Shown piece by piece: positions 8,905-18,663 of a stretch of 64,000 bases of DNA (position 1 is the stretch's first letter; each line of letters begins with the position of its first letter). Position numbers and translations under genes: made by a program. This DNA is from Ferruginibacter sp. (lineage in GTDB: Bacteria; Bacteroidota; Bacteroidia; Chitinophagales; Chitinophagaceae): positions 186,001-250,000 of the forward strand of contig JAHBTP010000001.1 in NCBI GenBank assembly GCA_019638485.1, written 5' to 3'. The notes under the pieces were generated by a model, which did no database searches, was not told the origin of the DNA, and saw only the letters and a program-made list of their open reading frames with translations.

Positions 8905-8932
8905 AAAAGCCCCGAAAATCGGGGCTTTTTTT
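8905..8932 (+). terminator. Rho-independent terminator after lamin-tail gene
   Basis: AAAAGCCCCGA and TCGGGGCTTTT form a perfect GC-rich stem with a 3-base loop, followed by a T run, 27 bases after the stop codon. Confidence 0.9.
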
Positions 8933-8999
8933 AACTGACAGATTTTCCGCAGATATATAGGTGGTATTAAGTTTGCATAATGAACAAAAATTAAGTTTT

Positions 9000-10826
9000 A
9001 TGGAAAAAGGCAATATCAGGGTAAGTACAGAGAATATTTTCCCAATAATTAAAAAGTTTTTATATAGTGAGCATGACATTTTTGTACGTGAATTGGTAAG
9101 TAATGCAGTGGATGCTACACAAAAGATTAAAACACTTTCTTCTATTGGTGAGGCAAAGGGAGAATTGAGTGACCTACGTATTGATATAAAGATTGATAAA
9201 GATGCAAAAACACTAACTATTTCAGACAAGGGGTTGGGTATGACTAAAGAGGAAGTGGATAAATATTTGAATCAGGTTGCATTTAGTAGTGCTGAAGAAT
9301 TTTTAGAAAGGTATAAGGGAAATAGTGAAGCTAATATTATTGGGCATTTCGGTTTAGGCTTTTATTCTGCCTTCATGGTGAGTGATAGGGTGGAAGTTTT
9401 TACAAAAAGCTACCGTGATGAGGTGGCAATAAGATGGGAATGTGATGGGAGCCCCTCATTTACACTTGAAGAAACGGTAAAGGAGGAAAGAGGTACTTCA
9501 GTAGTTTTGCATCTTAACCAAGACAGTCTTGAATTTCTTGACTCCGGAAGAATAGAAACAGTACTAAAACGGTTCTGTAAGTTTTTACCGGTGCCTATTT
9601 TCTTTGAAGAAAATCAAATAAACAATACCCAACCGTTGTGGGTTAAAAAGCCTGCAGATTTAAAGGATGAAGACTACCAGCAATTTTATAAAGAGCTATA
9701 TCCGTTTAGCGAAACACCCTTGTTTTGGATACACTTAAATGTTGATTATCCATTTAACCTAACAGGTATTTTGTACTTTCCTAAAATAAAACAGAGTTAT
9801 GAAATTCAGAAAGATAAAATTCAACTATACTCAAATCAGGTCTTTGTAACAGATGAGGTAAAAGATATTGTACCGGAGTTTTTGATGTTGCTGCATGGTG
9901 TCATTGACTCACCCGACATTCCATTAAATGTTAGCAGAAGTTATTTACAAGGTGATCCGAATGTACGTAAGATTAATGCGCATATAACAAAAAAGGTAGC
10001 AGATAAATTAGAAGAGATTTTTAATAAAGATCGAAAGGCGTTTGAAGAAAAATGGGATAGCCTTGGCTTGTTTGTAAAATATGGGATGATGACAGACGAC
10101 AAGTTTTTAGAAAAGGCAAATAAGTTTTTTGTATTGGAAAATACAGCCGGAAAATTTAAAACTCTTGAAGAATATAAAAATGAAACAGTTGCTCTTCAAA
10201 CCAATAAAGAAGGGAAGCAGGTTATCTTATATACTACCCATCCAGTACAGCAGGATGGATATATCCAGCAAGCTATTGCTAAAGGGTATGAGGTAGTGAA
10301 AATGGAAACCTTAGTTGATGCGGCCTTTATTCAAAATATGGAGATGCGATGGGAGAATATACAATTTACCCGCGTTGATGCAGATATTGCCGAAAATCTT
10401 ATTGATAAGAATGAAACAACGGATTGTGTGCTTTCTACTGAGGAGTCAGAAAAGTTAAAAGAGATGTTTGCTGTTCAACAGGAAGGGTTGAATGTGAAAG
10501 TAGAAATAAAGGGGTTGAGTTTAGACACACCTCCGGTTGTAGCTACCCGTCCGGAGTTTATGCGGCGTATGAAAGATATGGCAGCTGTGGGTGGTGGTAT
10601 GTCGGCATGGTATGCAGGAATGCCTGATGAAGTGGAGTTGACCGTGAATGGGAATCATCCCATCTTTAAAGATATCTTAGCTAGGGGAAATGGTGAGGTA
10701 CAGAAGAAAATGATTCATAACCTCGCAGATCTTGCCCTGTTATCTCAGGGCTTATTGACTGGTAATCATCTCACTCATTTTATAAGTCGTAGTGTAGAGT
10801 TAATGGAAGAAAAGACGATGGCTTGA
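9000..10826 (+). CDS. htpG: Molecular chaperone HtpG (Hsp90)
   Basis: 608 residues from the ATG at 9000; an in-frame GTG at 8961 would add 13 residues with no family counterpart. The GHKL ATPase motifs are intact: ELVSNA (31-36), DKGLGM (76-81) and GHFGLGFYSAF (115-125). The middle domain includes the catalytic-arginine segment DIPLNVSRSYLQ. The C-terminal dimerisation domain lacks MEEVD, as is normal for bacteria. Cytosolic ATP-dependent chaperone for late folding of client proteins. It is monocistronic, bounded by terminators on both sides. The internal segment around residues 360-440 is of the Bacteroidota type. Confidence 0.96.
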   Translation: MEKGNIRVSTENIFPIIKKFLYSEHDIFVRELVSNAVDATQKIKTLSSIGEAKGELSDLRIDIKIDKDAKTLTISDKGLGMTKEEVDKYLNQVAFSSAEEFLERYKGNSEANIIGHFGLGFYSAFMVSDRVEVFTKSYRDEVAIRWECDGSPSFTLEETVKEERGTSVVLHLNQDSLEFLDSGRIETVLKRFCKFLPVPIFFEENQINNTQPLWVKKPADLKDEDYQQFYKELYPFSETPLFWIHLNVDYPFNLTGILYFPKIKQSYEIQKDKIQLYSNQVFVTDEVKDIVPEFLMLLHGVIDSPDIPLNVSRSYLQGDPNVRKINAHITKKVADKLEEIFNKDRKAFEEKWDSLGLFVKYGMMTDDKFLEKANKFFVLENTAGKFKTLEEYKNETVALQTNKEGKQVILYTTHPVQQDGYIQQAIAKGYEVVKMETLVDAAFIQNMEMRWENIQFTRVDADIAENLIDKNETTDCVLSTEESEKLKEMFAVQQEGLNVKVEIKGLSLDTPPVVATRPEFMRRMKDMAAVGGGMSAWYAGMPDEVELTVNGNHPIFKDILARGNGEVQKKMIHNLADLALLSQGLLTGNHLTHFISRSVELMEEKTMA

Positions 10827-10845
10827 TTTTAGATAATTATTAATG

Positions 10846-10882
10846 AACAGGCTGTTTCTAACCCAAGCAGCCTGTTTTTATT
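10846..10882 (+). terminator. Terminator after htpG
   Basis: AACAGGCTG (10846-10854) pairs with CAGCCTGTT (10868-10876), followed by TTTATTT. The tail runs into the end of the convergent methyltransferase gene, so it may serve both strands. Confidence 0.8.
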
Positions 10883-11543
10883 TGCTGTTACAAAAAATAA
10901 TTACTTCTAAGAACTCTTTTTGCCGGTAGTGAAATATTTTTTTAAATCCTGAAGATTCTATTAATTGATAATGTACCGGACTTACATAAATGATATAAAG
11001 TGTACGTGGATGTTTATTCAGGCTTTCAATTATATTATTGAGCACTCCACTTAATATCACTTCATCAAAGGGATTGTAAAGGATTATTGCATCGCAGCTA
11101 TTAGCTATAGGGTAATAGAATGCGTCGTTAAGGATGAGATGAAATACCGGAGGAGGTTGAATAAGTTTACAAGTGTGAGTAAGATTCCTTTTTGCATTGC
11201 GGAGAAGGTTTTCTGAAATATCCACACCGGTAAGTTTAGGAATTTTATAATGTGCAGCTACACACAGGCTTCTTCCTTTTCCACAACCGAGGTCTATCAA
11301 GTGTTGAATATTTTTTGGTGCTAAGTATTCGAAAATTAGTGCTAATAAATCGTATGAGGCAGGCATATAAAAAGAGGAATGGGATAAGTCAATTCCCTTT
11401 TTACTCAGGCTGCTTAAACGGTCAAATCCTGCTGTTGAAATGCCATATTTTCTCCATCCTTTAATATCCTGTATCAGGATGTGTCGGGCAATAGAAAGAT
11501 TCCAATGTCGAGTGAGGTAGATGAGATAAAGGAGATATTTCAA
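10878..11543 (-). CDS. Class I SAM-dependent methyltransferase, substrate unknown
   Basis: A 221-residue protein with a Rossmann methyltransferase core. The SAM-binding glycine loop is LIDLGCGKGRSLCVAA near residues 103-118, the acidic end of strand 2 is TGVDISENLLRNA, and the post-III region is DAIILYNPFDE. The N-terminal ~90 residues are basic and hydrophobic and may bind the substrate. It is the last gene of a three-gene operon with recJ (14-base gap) and a polyprenyl synthase. A quinone- or lipid-related substrate is conceivable from that context but not supported by any motif. The NPF(D) motif resembles methyltransferases acting on small molecules or proteins; I cannot decide which. Confidence 0.75.
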   Translation of the reverse strand: MKYLLYLIYLTRHWNLSIARHILIQDIKGWRKYGISTAGFDRLSSLSKKGIDLSHSSFYMPASYDLLALIFEYLAPKNIQHLIDLGCGKGRSLCVAAHYKIPKLTGVDISENLLRNAKRNLTHTCKLIQPPPVFHLILNDAFYYPIANSCDAIILYNPFDEVILSGVLNNIIESLNKHPRTLYIIYVSPVHYQLIESSGFKKIFHYRQKEFLEVIIFCNSK

Positions 11544-11557
11544 GGTACAGGTATGAA

Positions 11558-13258
11558 TTAGTTATTGCGCATATCCAAAATCCTTAGTTGAATAGTTTGG
11601 GTATTATTCCATTCATTTAGGTTAAGGGTATAAACCATATCAAAGGGCTGTTGAAGGTTTAATTGTTCAAAAGTCCTTCGCATATTAAAACCGATTCCTT
11701 TAACGGTGTGTTCATTTTGGGTTACAATCATTTGAGCATGTTCTTCCTTTACAATTCGAGAACCTTGATTGAGCACATTTCGTGTGATGAAAACCGGTCG
11801 TAGGTTTTCCGGCCCAAAAGGCTCAAGTGATTGGATGTGTTTATAAAACGCCATATTTATTTCATCAAAATCAATTTCAGCATCAATATTAATCTGTGGT
11901 TGGAGCATTTCCTCACTAAGTGTAGCAGAAGCGACGGATTCAAATTTTTTGGTAAAAGCGGGTAGGTTATCCGGTAGCAGGGTTAAGCCTGCCGCTGCAA
12001 AGTGGCCACCAAATGCGGTGAGGTGTTCACGACATTGATAAATAGCATCGTATAAATTAAATCCGGCTATTCCTCTTGCACTACCTGTTATATAACCATT
12101 ATTTTGGGTAAGCACAATGGTCGGTTTGTAATAACTTTCTATAAGGCGGGAAGCTACAATCCCCACCACACCCTTATGCCATGAAGGGTTAAATACAACA
12201 GTTGACTTACGGTTCTGCATATCCGAAGAGTCTTCAATCATTTGAAGGGCAGCCTTTGTAATCGAGCTGTCTTCTTCTTTCCTTCTTTTATTATCGTTTT
12301 GAATATTTGCAGCCAGCTGCTTTACTTTTGCAGTGTCTTTTTCAATAAACAGTTCTACCGCCTTACGTCCTGTATCCATCCTTCCGGCAGCATTAATACG
12401 AGGAGCTAATAGAAAGACGAGGTTGGTGATATGAAGGGGTAGTTTAGCATCGGCAGTTTCAAGTAAGGCTAAGATAGCGGCACTGGGGCTATTATTGATA
12501 TTTGCCAAGCCTAAAGAGGCCAACACTCTGTTTTCATCCGTTAACGGCACTATATCTGCAGCAATGGCTGTGGCTACTAAATCCAAATAGATATCAGCCT
12601 GGTCAATAGACAGCCCTTTTTCTATTAAAATAGCACAAATTAATTTATATCCAACCCCACAGCCGCATAATTCTTTAAAAGGATAGTTACATTCAGGTTG
12701 CTTAGGGTTTAATATGGCTACAGCATCAGGCAGTTCAGGACCCGGTAAATGGTGGTCACAAATAATAAAGTCAATGTGTAATGTTCGGGCATAGGCAATC
12801 AAATCAGTTGATTTAATGCCACAATCCAGGCTTATTATTAGCGTATATCCATTATCGTTAGCATAATCTATTCCTTGTTTGCTTACGCCATAACCTTCTT
12901 TGTATCGGTCTGGAATATAGAATGCAATTTGATTATCCGTGGATGAATTGCTTTTTAAAAAGCTGTACATGCAAGCAACTGCAGTAGTGCCATCTACATC
13001 ATAATCACCAAATACCAATATTTTTTCACCTTTTGAAAGTGCCCTATTAATACGGGTTACAGCAAGTTGCATATCCTTCATTAAATAGGGGTCGTGCAGT
13101 TGTTGTTTACTCGGATTATTAAATTTATAAAAGGCTTCGGGCGTATCTATGCCTCGTTGAACAAGAATTTCGCATATTGGTTTAGGTAAATCTATCTGTG
13201 TTTGTAACCAGATAGCACGTTGTTGATTTGCTGTTATTAAATTCCATCGTTTTTTCAT
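11558..13258 (-). CDS. recJ: Single-stranded-DNA-specific exonuclease RecJ
   Basis: 566 residues, the standard bacterial RecJ length. The DHH phosphoesterase motifs are visible: VFGDYDVDGTTAVA, SLDCGIKS, ICDHHLPG (the DHH motif) and, in the DHHA1 domain, GHFAAAGLTL. An OB-like C-terminal domain follows. RecJ degrades single-stranded DNA 5' to 3' in recombination and mismatch repair, using Mn2+/Mg2+. The start codon overlaps the stop of the polyprenyl synthase gene by one base, showing tight coupling in one operon. Confidence 0.95.
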   Translation of the reverse strand: MKKRWNLITANQQRAIWLQTQIDLPKPICEILVQRGIDTPEAFYKFNNPSKQQLHDPYLMKDMQLAVTRINRALSKGEKILVFGDYDVDGTTAVACMYSFLKSNSSTDNQIAFYIPDRYKEGYGVSKQGIDYANDNGYTLIISLDCGIKSTDLIAYARTLHIDFIICDHHLPGPELPDAVAILNPKQPECNYPFKELCGCGVGYKLICAILIEKGLSIDQADIYLDLVATAIAADIVPLTDENRVLASLGLANINNSPSAAILALLETADAKLPLHITNLVFLLAPRINAAGRMDTGRKAVELFIEKDTAKVKQLAANIQNDNKRRKEEDSSITKAALQMIEDSSDMQNRKSTVVFNPSWHKGVVGIVASRLIESYYKPTIVLTQNNGYITGSARGIAGFNLYDAIYQCREHLTAFGGHFAAAGLTLLPDNLPAFTKKFESVASATLSEEMLQPQINIDAEIDFDEINMAFYKHIQSLEPFGPENLRPVFITRNVLNQGSRIVKEEHAQMIVTQNEHTVKGIGFNMRRTFEQLNLQQPFDMVYTLNLNEWNNTQTIQLRILDMRNN

Positions 13259-14220
13259 TAGTAATTTCTATTGGTTGTAAATTCAACCAGTTCTTTTAGT
13301 GCTTGTTTTTCATTAGAGTCAGGAAAGGAATTTAATATAGACAGTGCTTCATCCCTGTGTTTTATCATTGCTTGTGTGGCATATTCAATACCACCGGCTC
13401 TTTTTACTGAATCAATTACAAACTGAATACTGTCTTTATTCTCAGCCTTGTTTTTTACTGTATAAATTAATTTCCTTTTTAAAGAAGAGTCAGCTTGTTG
13501 TAAAGTATAGATAAGCGGCAATGTCATTTTCTTTTCCCTTATATCATTGCCGGTGGGCTTTCCAACTTTATCATTACCATAATCAAATAAATCGTCCTTT
13601 ATCTGAAATGCAATCCCTACTTTTTCTCCAAAGCTTCGCATCTTATCAGCTATATCTTTATTATTGCTTGTGCTAAATGCGCCAACTGCACAGGCAGAAG
13701 CCAAAAGTGATGCCGTTTTGCTTTTTATTATATTGTAATATACTTGTTCGTCTATATCTAATTTGCGTGCTTTTTCTATTTGAAGCAATTCGCCTTCACT
13801 CATTTGTTTTACTGCTTCAGATAAGATATGTAAATGTTCAAAATCATTATTTTCTGTTGCTAATAGCAGCCCCTTTGATAAAAGATAATCACCAACCAAA
13901 ACGGCTATTTTGTTTTTCCAAATGGCATTAATGGAAAAGAACCCTCTTCGTTCCATAGATTCATCCACTACATCGTCATGAACCAAGGTAGCAGTGTGTA
14001 GTAGCTCAACCAGGGCTGCAGCTCGGTAAGTGCTTTCATTAACCTGACCAAATAGTTTTGCACTTAGAAAAACAAACATAGGGCGCATTTGCTTTCCTTT
14101 ACGCTTAATAATGTATTTCATTATTCGATCAAGAAGCGGAGCCTGACTTTTTACCGATTCGGTAAATTTTTGCTCGAAAGCTTTCAATTCATCCCCAATA
14201 ACCTGATTTACCTGATTCAT
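13258..14220 (-). CDS. Polyprenyl diphosphate synthase
   Basis: A 320-residue trans-isoprenyl synthase. The first Asp-rich motif is DDVVDE (in HDDVVDESMERRG) and the second is DDLFDYGND. The lysine-arginine substrate motif GKQMRPMF lies near the N-terminus. The length and the segment before the first DDxxD fit a long-chain (C30-C50) enzyme of the IspB type, which builds the side chain of menaquinone in this phylum. The exact chain length cannot be read from the sequence. It is the first gene of the operon with recJ and a methyltransferase. Confidence 0.92.
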   Translation of the reverse strand: MNQVNQVIGDELKAFEQKFTESVKSQAPLLDRIMKYIIKRKGKQMRPMFVFLSAKLFGQVNESTYRAAALVELLHTATLVHDDVVDESMERRGFFSINAIWKNKIAVLVGDYLLSKGLLLATENNDFEHLHILSEAVKQMSEGELLQIEKARKLDIDEQVYYNIIKSKTASLLASACAVGAFSTSNNKDIADKMRSFGEKVGIAFQIKDDLFDYGNDKVGKPTGNDIREKKMTLPLIYTLQQADSSLKRKLIYTVKNKAENKDSIQFVIDSVKRAGGIEYATQAMIKHRDEALSILNSFPDSNEKQALKELVEFTTNRNY

Positions 14221-14416
14221 CTTTAAAAGACAGCAATTTACATTGTTAACAACCGCAAATCAATTTTAATTCGGGTTATTAGGTTTTTACTCAGTAAATA
14301 AATCAATTTATACTATATTAGAGCCAATATGCAGCTAATTAATGGGAAAAGTTATCCATATAAACAAAAAATACCTTGATTATTAAAACATTACCATTTA
14401 AATAAATGCCAAAAGT

Positions 14417-14447
14417 TTTGGTTTTTTAATAGGGATGAATAAATTTG
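14417..14447 (+). promoter_or_regulatory. Full Bacteroidota promoter for the OmpA-like gene
   Basis: TTTG at 14417-14420, exactly 19 bases, then TAAATTTG at 14440-14447. This is the best match in the window to the TTTG-N19-TAnnTTTG consensus. It gives a leader of roughly 45 bases before the ATG at 14499. Confidence 0.8.
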
Positions 14448-14498
14448 CAATTGAATTAACTATAACTTAGGGAATTTCTCTATAATCAAACAATCACT

Positions 14499-16130
14499 AT
14501 GACAAGCAAAAAAATCAGTTTATTAATGGCAGTACTGCTCTGCACGAGCGGGGTATTTGCCCAAAATGCCCGAAGTACCAGCGGATATGATGTGTACGAC
14601 TCTTCTGTTATCACTAATAAGCGGATGCCACAGCAAAATGAATTCTGGAACCACAATTATAATTTCCCTGCTAAGCCTAGGAATATGTGGGAAATAGGTG
14701 TTTCAGGAGGTGCATTTAATGTAATTAGCGATGTTCCTACCCGTTTCCCAACCTTTGGTTTTGCTGCGCATGTACGTAAAGCCTTTGGATACATTTTTTC
14801 AGTACGGGTACAATATTTAAATGGTACAGGTATTGGACAAAGTTGGCTGGCTGCTGAAAATTATCAAAAAAATAAGCCGCTTGCTGCTATTTATAGTGCA
14901 ATTGACAGGCGTTCAGGTGTTACTACCACCACTATTCCCGGTAAGCCGGCTGAGGTAGTATTTTATAATTATAAAAACCATACTCAGGATTTAAGTGTTC
15001 AGGGAATTGTAACTCTCAATAATATTCGCTTTCATAAAAACCGTACAAACTTTGTATTATATGGAGGTGCAGGTATAGGTGCTACTGCATATAATGTTAA
15101 GATTAATGCATTGAATGACGGTAACGGTGGAGGCACTTATTCTGATTTATATGCTCAGGCATTTCAAATGAATAATGAATACAAGCACAGAAAAGATATT
15201 TTGAAATTCCTGAAAGATGGTATGGATAAAACCTACGAAACAGATGCACAAACCAATGGTAATCGCCGTCCGGTTATGGGCGATAATACATTGCGTTTAT
15301 CAACCACATTGTTAGCGGGTGTTGCTTATCGCTTAGGTAAGCGGATAAATCTGGCATTAGAGAATCGTCATACTTTTATAAAGGATGATTTGCTTGATGG
15401 ACAGCAATGGCAGGAACATGCCGTTGGGGATGCTGTATTAACTGGAAATTGGGATTCATATAACTATGTTTCACTTGGGCTTAACTTCAATCTGGGAGCA
15501 AAAGCTGTGGAGCCATTGTGGTGGTTAAATCCGTTGGATTACGCATACAGCGAGTTAAACAATCCTCGCCACATGAAGATTCCAAAACCTGAATTTATTG
15601 ATTCAGATGGTGATGGCGTAGTAGATGAATTAGATCGTGAGCCTAATACTCCTGCAGGCTGCCCTGTTGATACACACGGTGTAATGCTTGATACAGATGG
15701 TGATGGTGTTCCTGATTGTTATGATAAACAATTAATCACTCCAACAGAGTGCCAGCCTGTAGATGCAGATGGTGTGGGTAAATGCCCGGATCCTGAATGC
15801 TGTAAGAATCTGGTAGCTCCACCGGCAGCTGCGGTTTGCCCTTGTGATTACCCAAGTTTATCATTTGCTAATAATAGTTCAGTAATTAGTGCTGCAACAC
15901 GCACTATGCTAGCCAACGTGGCTGCTAAAATGAAGGCAAATCCAAGTTGTAATGTTACCATAGTTGGATATCCTGAAGCTTCAAAGGCATCACAGGCTAC
16001 CTGCCAAAAAAGAGTAGAATCTGTGAAAAAGTACCTTGTAGAAAAAGAAGGAATCAGTGCTGATCGTATCTCTACCAATTGTGAAATTGGCGGTGGAGAT
16101 AAGAATACAGTGGATGTAAAATGTGATTAA
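14499..16130 (+). CDS. OmpA-family outer-membrane/peptidoglycan-binding protein
   Basis: 543 residues with signal peptide MTSKKISLLMAVLLCTSGVFAQ. The N-terminal part (about 60-340) is a beta-barrel-like region ending with SLGLNFNLGAK. Thrombospondin type 3-like calcium-binding repeats follow (DSDGDGVVDELDREP, DTDGDGVPDCYDKQ, about 365-420). The C-terminal OmpA domain (about 455-543) is shorter and more divergent than usual: ITIVGYPEAS-like text replaces the typical peptidoglycan-binding NxxLSxxRA motif (here SQATCQKRVESVKKYLVEK). It probably anchors the outer membrane to the cell wall. It has its own strong promoter and terminator, typical for an abundant envelope protein. Confidence 0.88.
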   Translation: MTSKKISLLMAVLLCTSGVFAQNARSTSGYDVYDSSVITNKRMPQQNEFWNHNYNFPAKPRNMWEIGVSGGAFNVISDVPTRFPTFGFAAHVRKAFGYIFSVRVQYLNGTGIGQSWLAAENYQKNKPLAAIYSAIDRRSGVTTTTIPGKPAEVVFYNYKNHTQDLSVQGIVTLNNIRFHKNRTNFVLYGGAGIGATAYNVKINALNDGNGGGTYSDLYAQAFQMNNEYKHRKDILKFLKDGMDKTYETDAQTNGNRRPVMGDNTLRLSTTLLAGVAYRLGKRINLALENRHTFIKDDLLDGQQWQEHAVGDAVLTGNWDSYNYVSLGLNFNLGAKAVEPLWWLNPLDYAYSELNNPRHMKIPKPEFIDSDGDGVVDELDREPNTPAGCPVDTHGVMLDTDGDGVPDCYDKQLITPTECQPVDADGVGKCPDPECCKNLVAPPAAAVCPCDYPSLSFANNSSVISAATRTMLANVAAKMKANPSCNVTIVGYPEASKASQATCQKRVESVKKYLVEKEGISADRISTNCEIGGGDKNTVDVKCD

Positions 16131-16163
16131 TCAGCATTATTTTATCAATAGTTTTAAAAAAAG

Positions 16164-16191
16164 GTCCCCATATTTTGGGGACTCTTTTTTT
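16164..16191 (+). terminator. Terminator after the OmpA-like gene
   Basis: GTCCCCA and TGGGGAC form a perfect 7-bp stem with a TATTT loop, followed by a run of T, 33 bases after the stop. Confidence 0.9.
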
Positions 16192-16262
16192 GCTTTAGGG
16201 TTATATTAACATCAGGATTCCTGCCATTTCATGTTTTTTATTCAAATTTGGCAAAAAACAGT

Positions 16263-16270
16263 TAATTTTG
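16263..16270 (+). promoter_or_regulatory. -7 promoter element for the bamD operon
   Basis: TAATTTTG matches TAnnTTTG and ends 8 bases before the ATG at 16279. Transcription would start almost at the start codon, which argues against the longer in-frame start at 16231 and for a nearly leaderless mRNA. Confidence 0.6.
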
Positions 16271-16278
16271 CACGCTTT

Positions 16279-17103
16279 ATGAGGTTATACCCTGCGTTGT
16301 TGCTGTGTTTATTTATTGCCCTATCATCGTGCAATAAATTTTCTAAAATTGCTAAAAGCAAGGATGCTGCCTATAAATTAAAAATGGCAGATGAATATTA
16401 TGCTAAGAAGAGTTTTCGAAACGCACAGTTGTTGTATGAAGAATTGTTTACCCAATACAAGGGGTCAGCTCAGTTTGAAGATATTTATTATAAATATGCC
16501 TATAGCTTCTACTATTTGAAATCTTATCGTGATGCCGAAAACATGTTTAAAGGTTACCTTGAGGTTTTCCCTACAAGTTCAAGAGCTGAAGAGGTAGATT
16601 ATATGAGAGCTTATAGTTTTTATAAGCAATCACCAAAAATAGAATTAGATCAGGCAAATACAATGAAGGCTATGATGATGATGCAAACCTTCATTAACAC
16701 ACATCCGGGTTCGCCCCGGAATAAAGAGGCTTCGGAAATTATTGACAAAGCGCGCCTTAAACTGGAAACAAAGGAAGCACGCCGTGCAAAATTGTTTTAT
16801 GACTTAGGGCATTTTAGGGCTGCAGGGTTGGCTTATACAGAGTTGATGAATGCTTATCCGGAGTCAATGAAAGGGGAGGAATATAAATTGCAGGTTATAA
16901 AGTCTTTTTACAAATTTGCCCAATTGAGTATAGAAAGTAAACGATTGGAGCGATTTGAAAAAGTAATAACCGAAATAGATGATTTTACAGATCGTTTCCC
17001 GGATGGGAAACTTTTAAAAGAAGCAGAGTCTTATAGAAATTTGAGTTTAAACCATATCAAATCTTTAAAAAATGAACAAACTTCGTCGTCAGCTAAGCTC
17101 TAA
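16279..17103 (+). CDS. bamD: Outer membrane assembly lipoprotein BamD
   Basis: About 274 residues from the ATG at 16279, chosen because it begins the lipoprotein signal MRLYPALLLCLFIALSSC with the acylated Cys near residue 18. It is followed by TPR helices (YYAKKSFRNAQLLYEELF, YYLKSYRDAENMFKGYLEVF) as in BamD/YfiO. BamD is an essential part of the Bam complex that inserts beta-barrels into the outer membrane. It heads an operon with rpoZ, coaBC, porD and DUF4296. The end of the gene overlaps rpoZ by 32 bases. Confidence 0.9.
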   Translation: MRLYPALLLCLFIALSSCNKFSKIAKSKDAAYKLKMADEYYAKKSFRNAQLLYEELFTQYKGSAQFEDIYYKYAYSFYYLKSYRDAENMFKGYLEVFPTSSRAEEVDYMRAYSFYKQSPKIELDQANTMKAMMMMQTFINTHPGSPRNKEASEIIDKARLKLETKEARRAKLFYDLGHFRAAGLAYTELMNAYPESMKGEEYKLQVIKSFYKFAQLSIESKRLERFEKVITEIDDFTDRFPDGKLLKEAESYRNLSLNHIKSLKNEQTSSSAKL

Positions 17104-17413
17104 TACCAGTAATGTGGTTGAGCCTCGTAAGTTGTCTGATATTAAATCAAAAACCGGTAATGTGTATGAAAGTATTACCATTATTGCTAAACGGGCTAAT
17201 CAAATCAATATCTCAATAAAGGAGGAACTGCATAATAAATTGGAAGAATTTGCCAGCCATACAGATAGTCTGGAGGAAATTCATGAAAACAAGGAACAGA
17301 TAGAAATATCACGCGCTTATGAGCGTATGCCTAATCCGGCTTTATTGGCTACTACCGAATTTTTGGAAGATAAGGTGTATTTCCGTAAAAACGAAGAAGA
17401 CCTCTTTAGCTAA
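17072..17413 (+). CDS. rpoZ: RNA polymerase omega subunit (Rpb6-type)
   Basis: 113 residues. The Bacteroidota omega signature is clear: TGNVYESITIIAKRANQI (about 29-46), then an acidic helix and YERMPNPALLATTEFLE near the C-terminus. Omega binds the beta-prime subunit and helps assemble core RNA polymerase. The protein starts MNKLRRQLSS, like its relatives, so the 32-base overlap with bamD appears real. The gene is followed by coaBC, 62 bases downstream. Confidence 0.9.
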   Translation: MNKLRRQLSSNTSNVVEPRKLSDIKSKTGNVYESITIIAKRANQINISIKEELHNKLEEFASHTDSLEEIHENKEQIEISRAYERMPNPALLATTEFLEDKVYFRKNEEDLFS

Positions 17414-17475
17414 TATTTAGGTTTCTTTTAATTAAGATAGTATATTTTTACGATGGCGAATAGCCATCGTTTTTT

Positions 17476-18663
17476 ATGCTTAAAGGAAAAAAAGTTCTAT
17501 TAGGGGTTACCGGTAGTATTGCCGCATATAAATCAGCCTTCCTGATTCGGTTATTGGTAAAAGCCGGAGCCGAAGTAAGAGTGGTGATGACGCCCGCATC
17601 AAGGGATTTTATTTCCCCCCTTACCTTAGCCACCTTATCAAAACATGAGGTGTTAACAGGATTATTTGAGAATGATTCATGGGCAAATCATGTAATGCTT
17701 GGGCGTTGGGCTGATATCATGCTTATAGCACCACTTAGCTGCAATACACTTTCAGATATGGCAAATGGGAAGTGTAACAATCTATTACTTGCTGTTTATT
17801 TATCTGCAACTTGTGAGGTTGCAGTAGCTCCTGCAATGGATGAGGATATGTGGCTTCATCCTTCTACCCAAAATAATCTAAAAAAGATTTCTTCCTTCGG
17901 TAATCATATTATTCCTGTAGAAGAAGGTGAATTGGCAAGTGGGCTTTATGGAAAGGGGAGAATGGCAGCGCCTGAAGGGATAGTGAACTGGATAAATAGT
18001 TTTTTTTCCCGCAAGCAAACGCTATTGGGAAAAACTGTTTTGGTAACAGCAGGTCCAACTTATGAAGCAATAGATCCTGTTCGTTTTGTAGGAAACAGAA
18101 GCTCAGGAAAAATGGGTTTTGCCATTGCAGAAGAACTGAAAAAACGAGGTGCAAAGGTTATTTTAGTTTCGGGGCCGGTTAATATTTCCTCTCCTTCCGG
18201 TATTGATATGGTTTTTGTTCAGTCTGCAGCAGAGATGTATGAAGCCTGTATAAATGTTTTCGCCTCTTGTGATGCGGCAATTATGGCGGCGGCAGTTGCA
18301 GATTATAGGGTGAAAACTCCGGCCACAGAAAAAATCAAAAAGAAAGATGAATCATTGGTTCTTCATTTAGAAAAAACAACAGATATCCTTCAATACCTGT
18401 GCTCTGTAAAAAAACCACATCAAATAGTAGTTGGTTTTGCTTTGGAAACAAATGATGAGGAAGCCAATGCATTAAAGAAATTAAAGGCTAAACATGCGGA
18501 TTATATTATTTTGAATTCATTAGGTGACAGCGGTGCCGGTTTTGGAACCGACACAAACAAAATCACTATTTTTGATAAACAAGGCGGTCGTTTTGTATTT
18601 GATTTAAAATCAAAACAAGAAGTTTCCGTTGATATTATTAATACTATTTTTCCAGATGCATAA
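17476..18663 (+). CDS. coaBC: Bifunctional phosphopantothenoylcysteine decarboxylase/synthase
   Basis: 395 residues, two enzymes in one chain for coenzyme A synthesis. The N-terminal CoaC flavoprotein half has the GVTGSIAAYKS start (about residues 8-18), the LIAPLSCNTLSDMANG segment (the CoaC motif is normally PxSANT; here Cys replaces Ala) and PAMDEDMW. The CoaB half starts near residue 185 with VLVTAGPTYEAIDPVRF, then NRSSGKMGFA, and ends with the lysine-rich KKLKAKHADYIILNSL. CoaB joins cysteine to phosphopantothenate and CoaC decarboxylates the product. The stop lies inside the start of porD (8-base overlap). Confidence 0.95.
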   Translation: MLKGKKVLLGVTGSIAAYKSAFLIRLLVKAGAEVRVVMTPASRDFISPLTLATLSKHEVLTGLFENDSWANHVMLGRWADIMLIAPLSCNTLSDMANGKCNNLLLAVYLSATCEVAVAPAMDEDMWLHPSTQNNLKKISSFGNHIIPVEEGELASGLYGKGRMAAPEGIVNWINSFFSRKQTLLGKTVLVTAGPTYEAIDPVRFVGNRSSGKMGFAIAEELKKRGAKVILVSGPVNISSPSGIDMVFVQSAAEMYEACINVFASCDAAIMAAAVADYRVKTPATEKIKKKDESLVLHLEKTTDILQYLCSVKKPHQIVVGFALETNDEEANALKKLKAKHADYIILNSLGDSGAGFGTDTNKITIFDKQGGRFVFDLKSKQEVSVDIINTIFPDA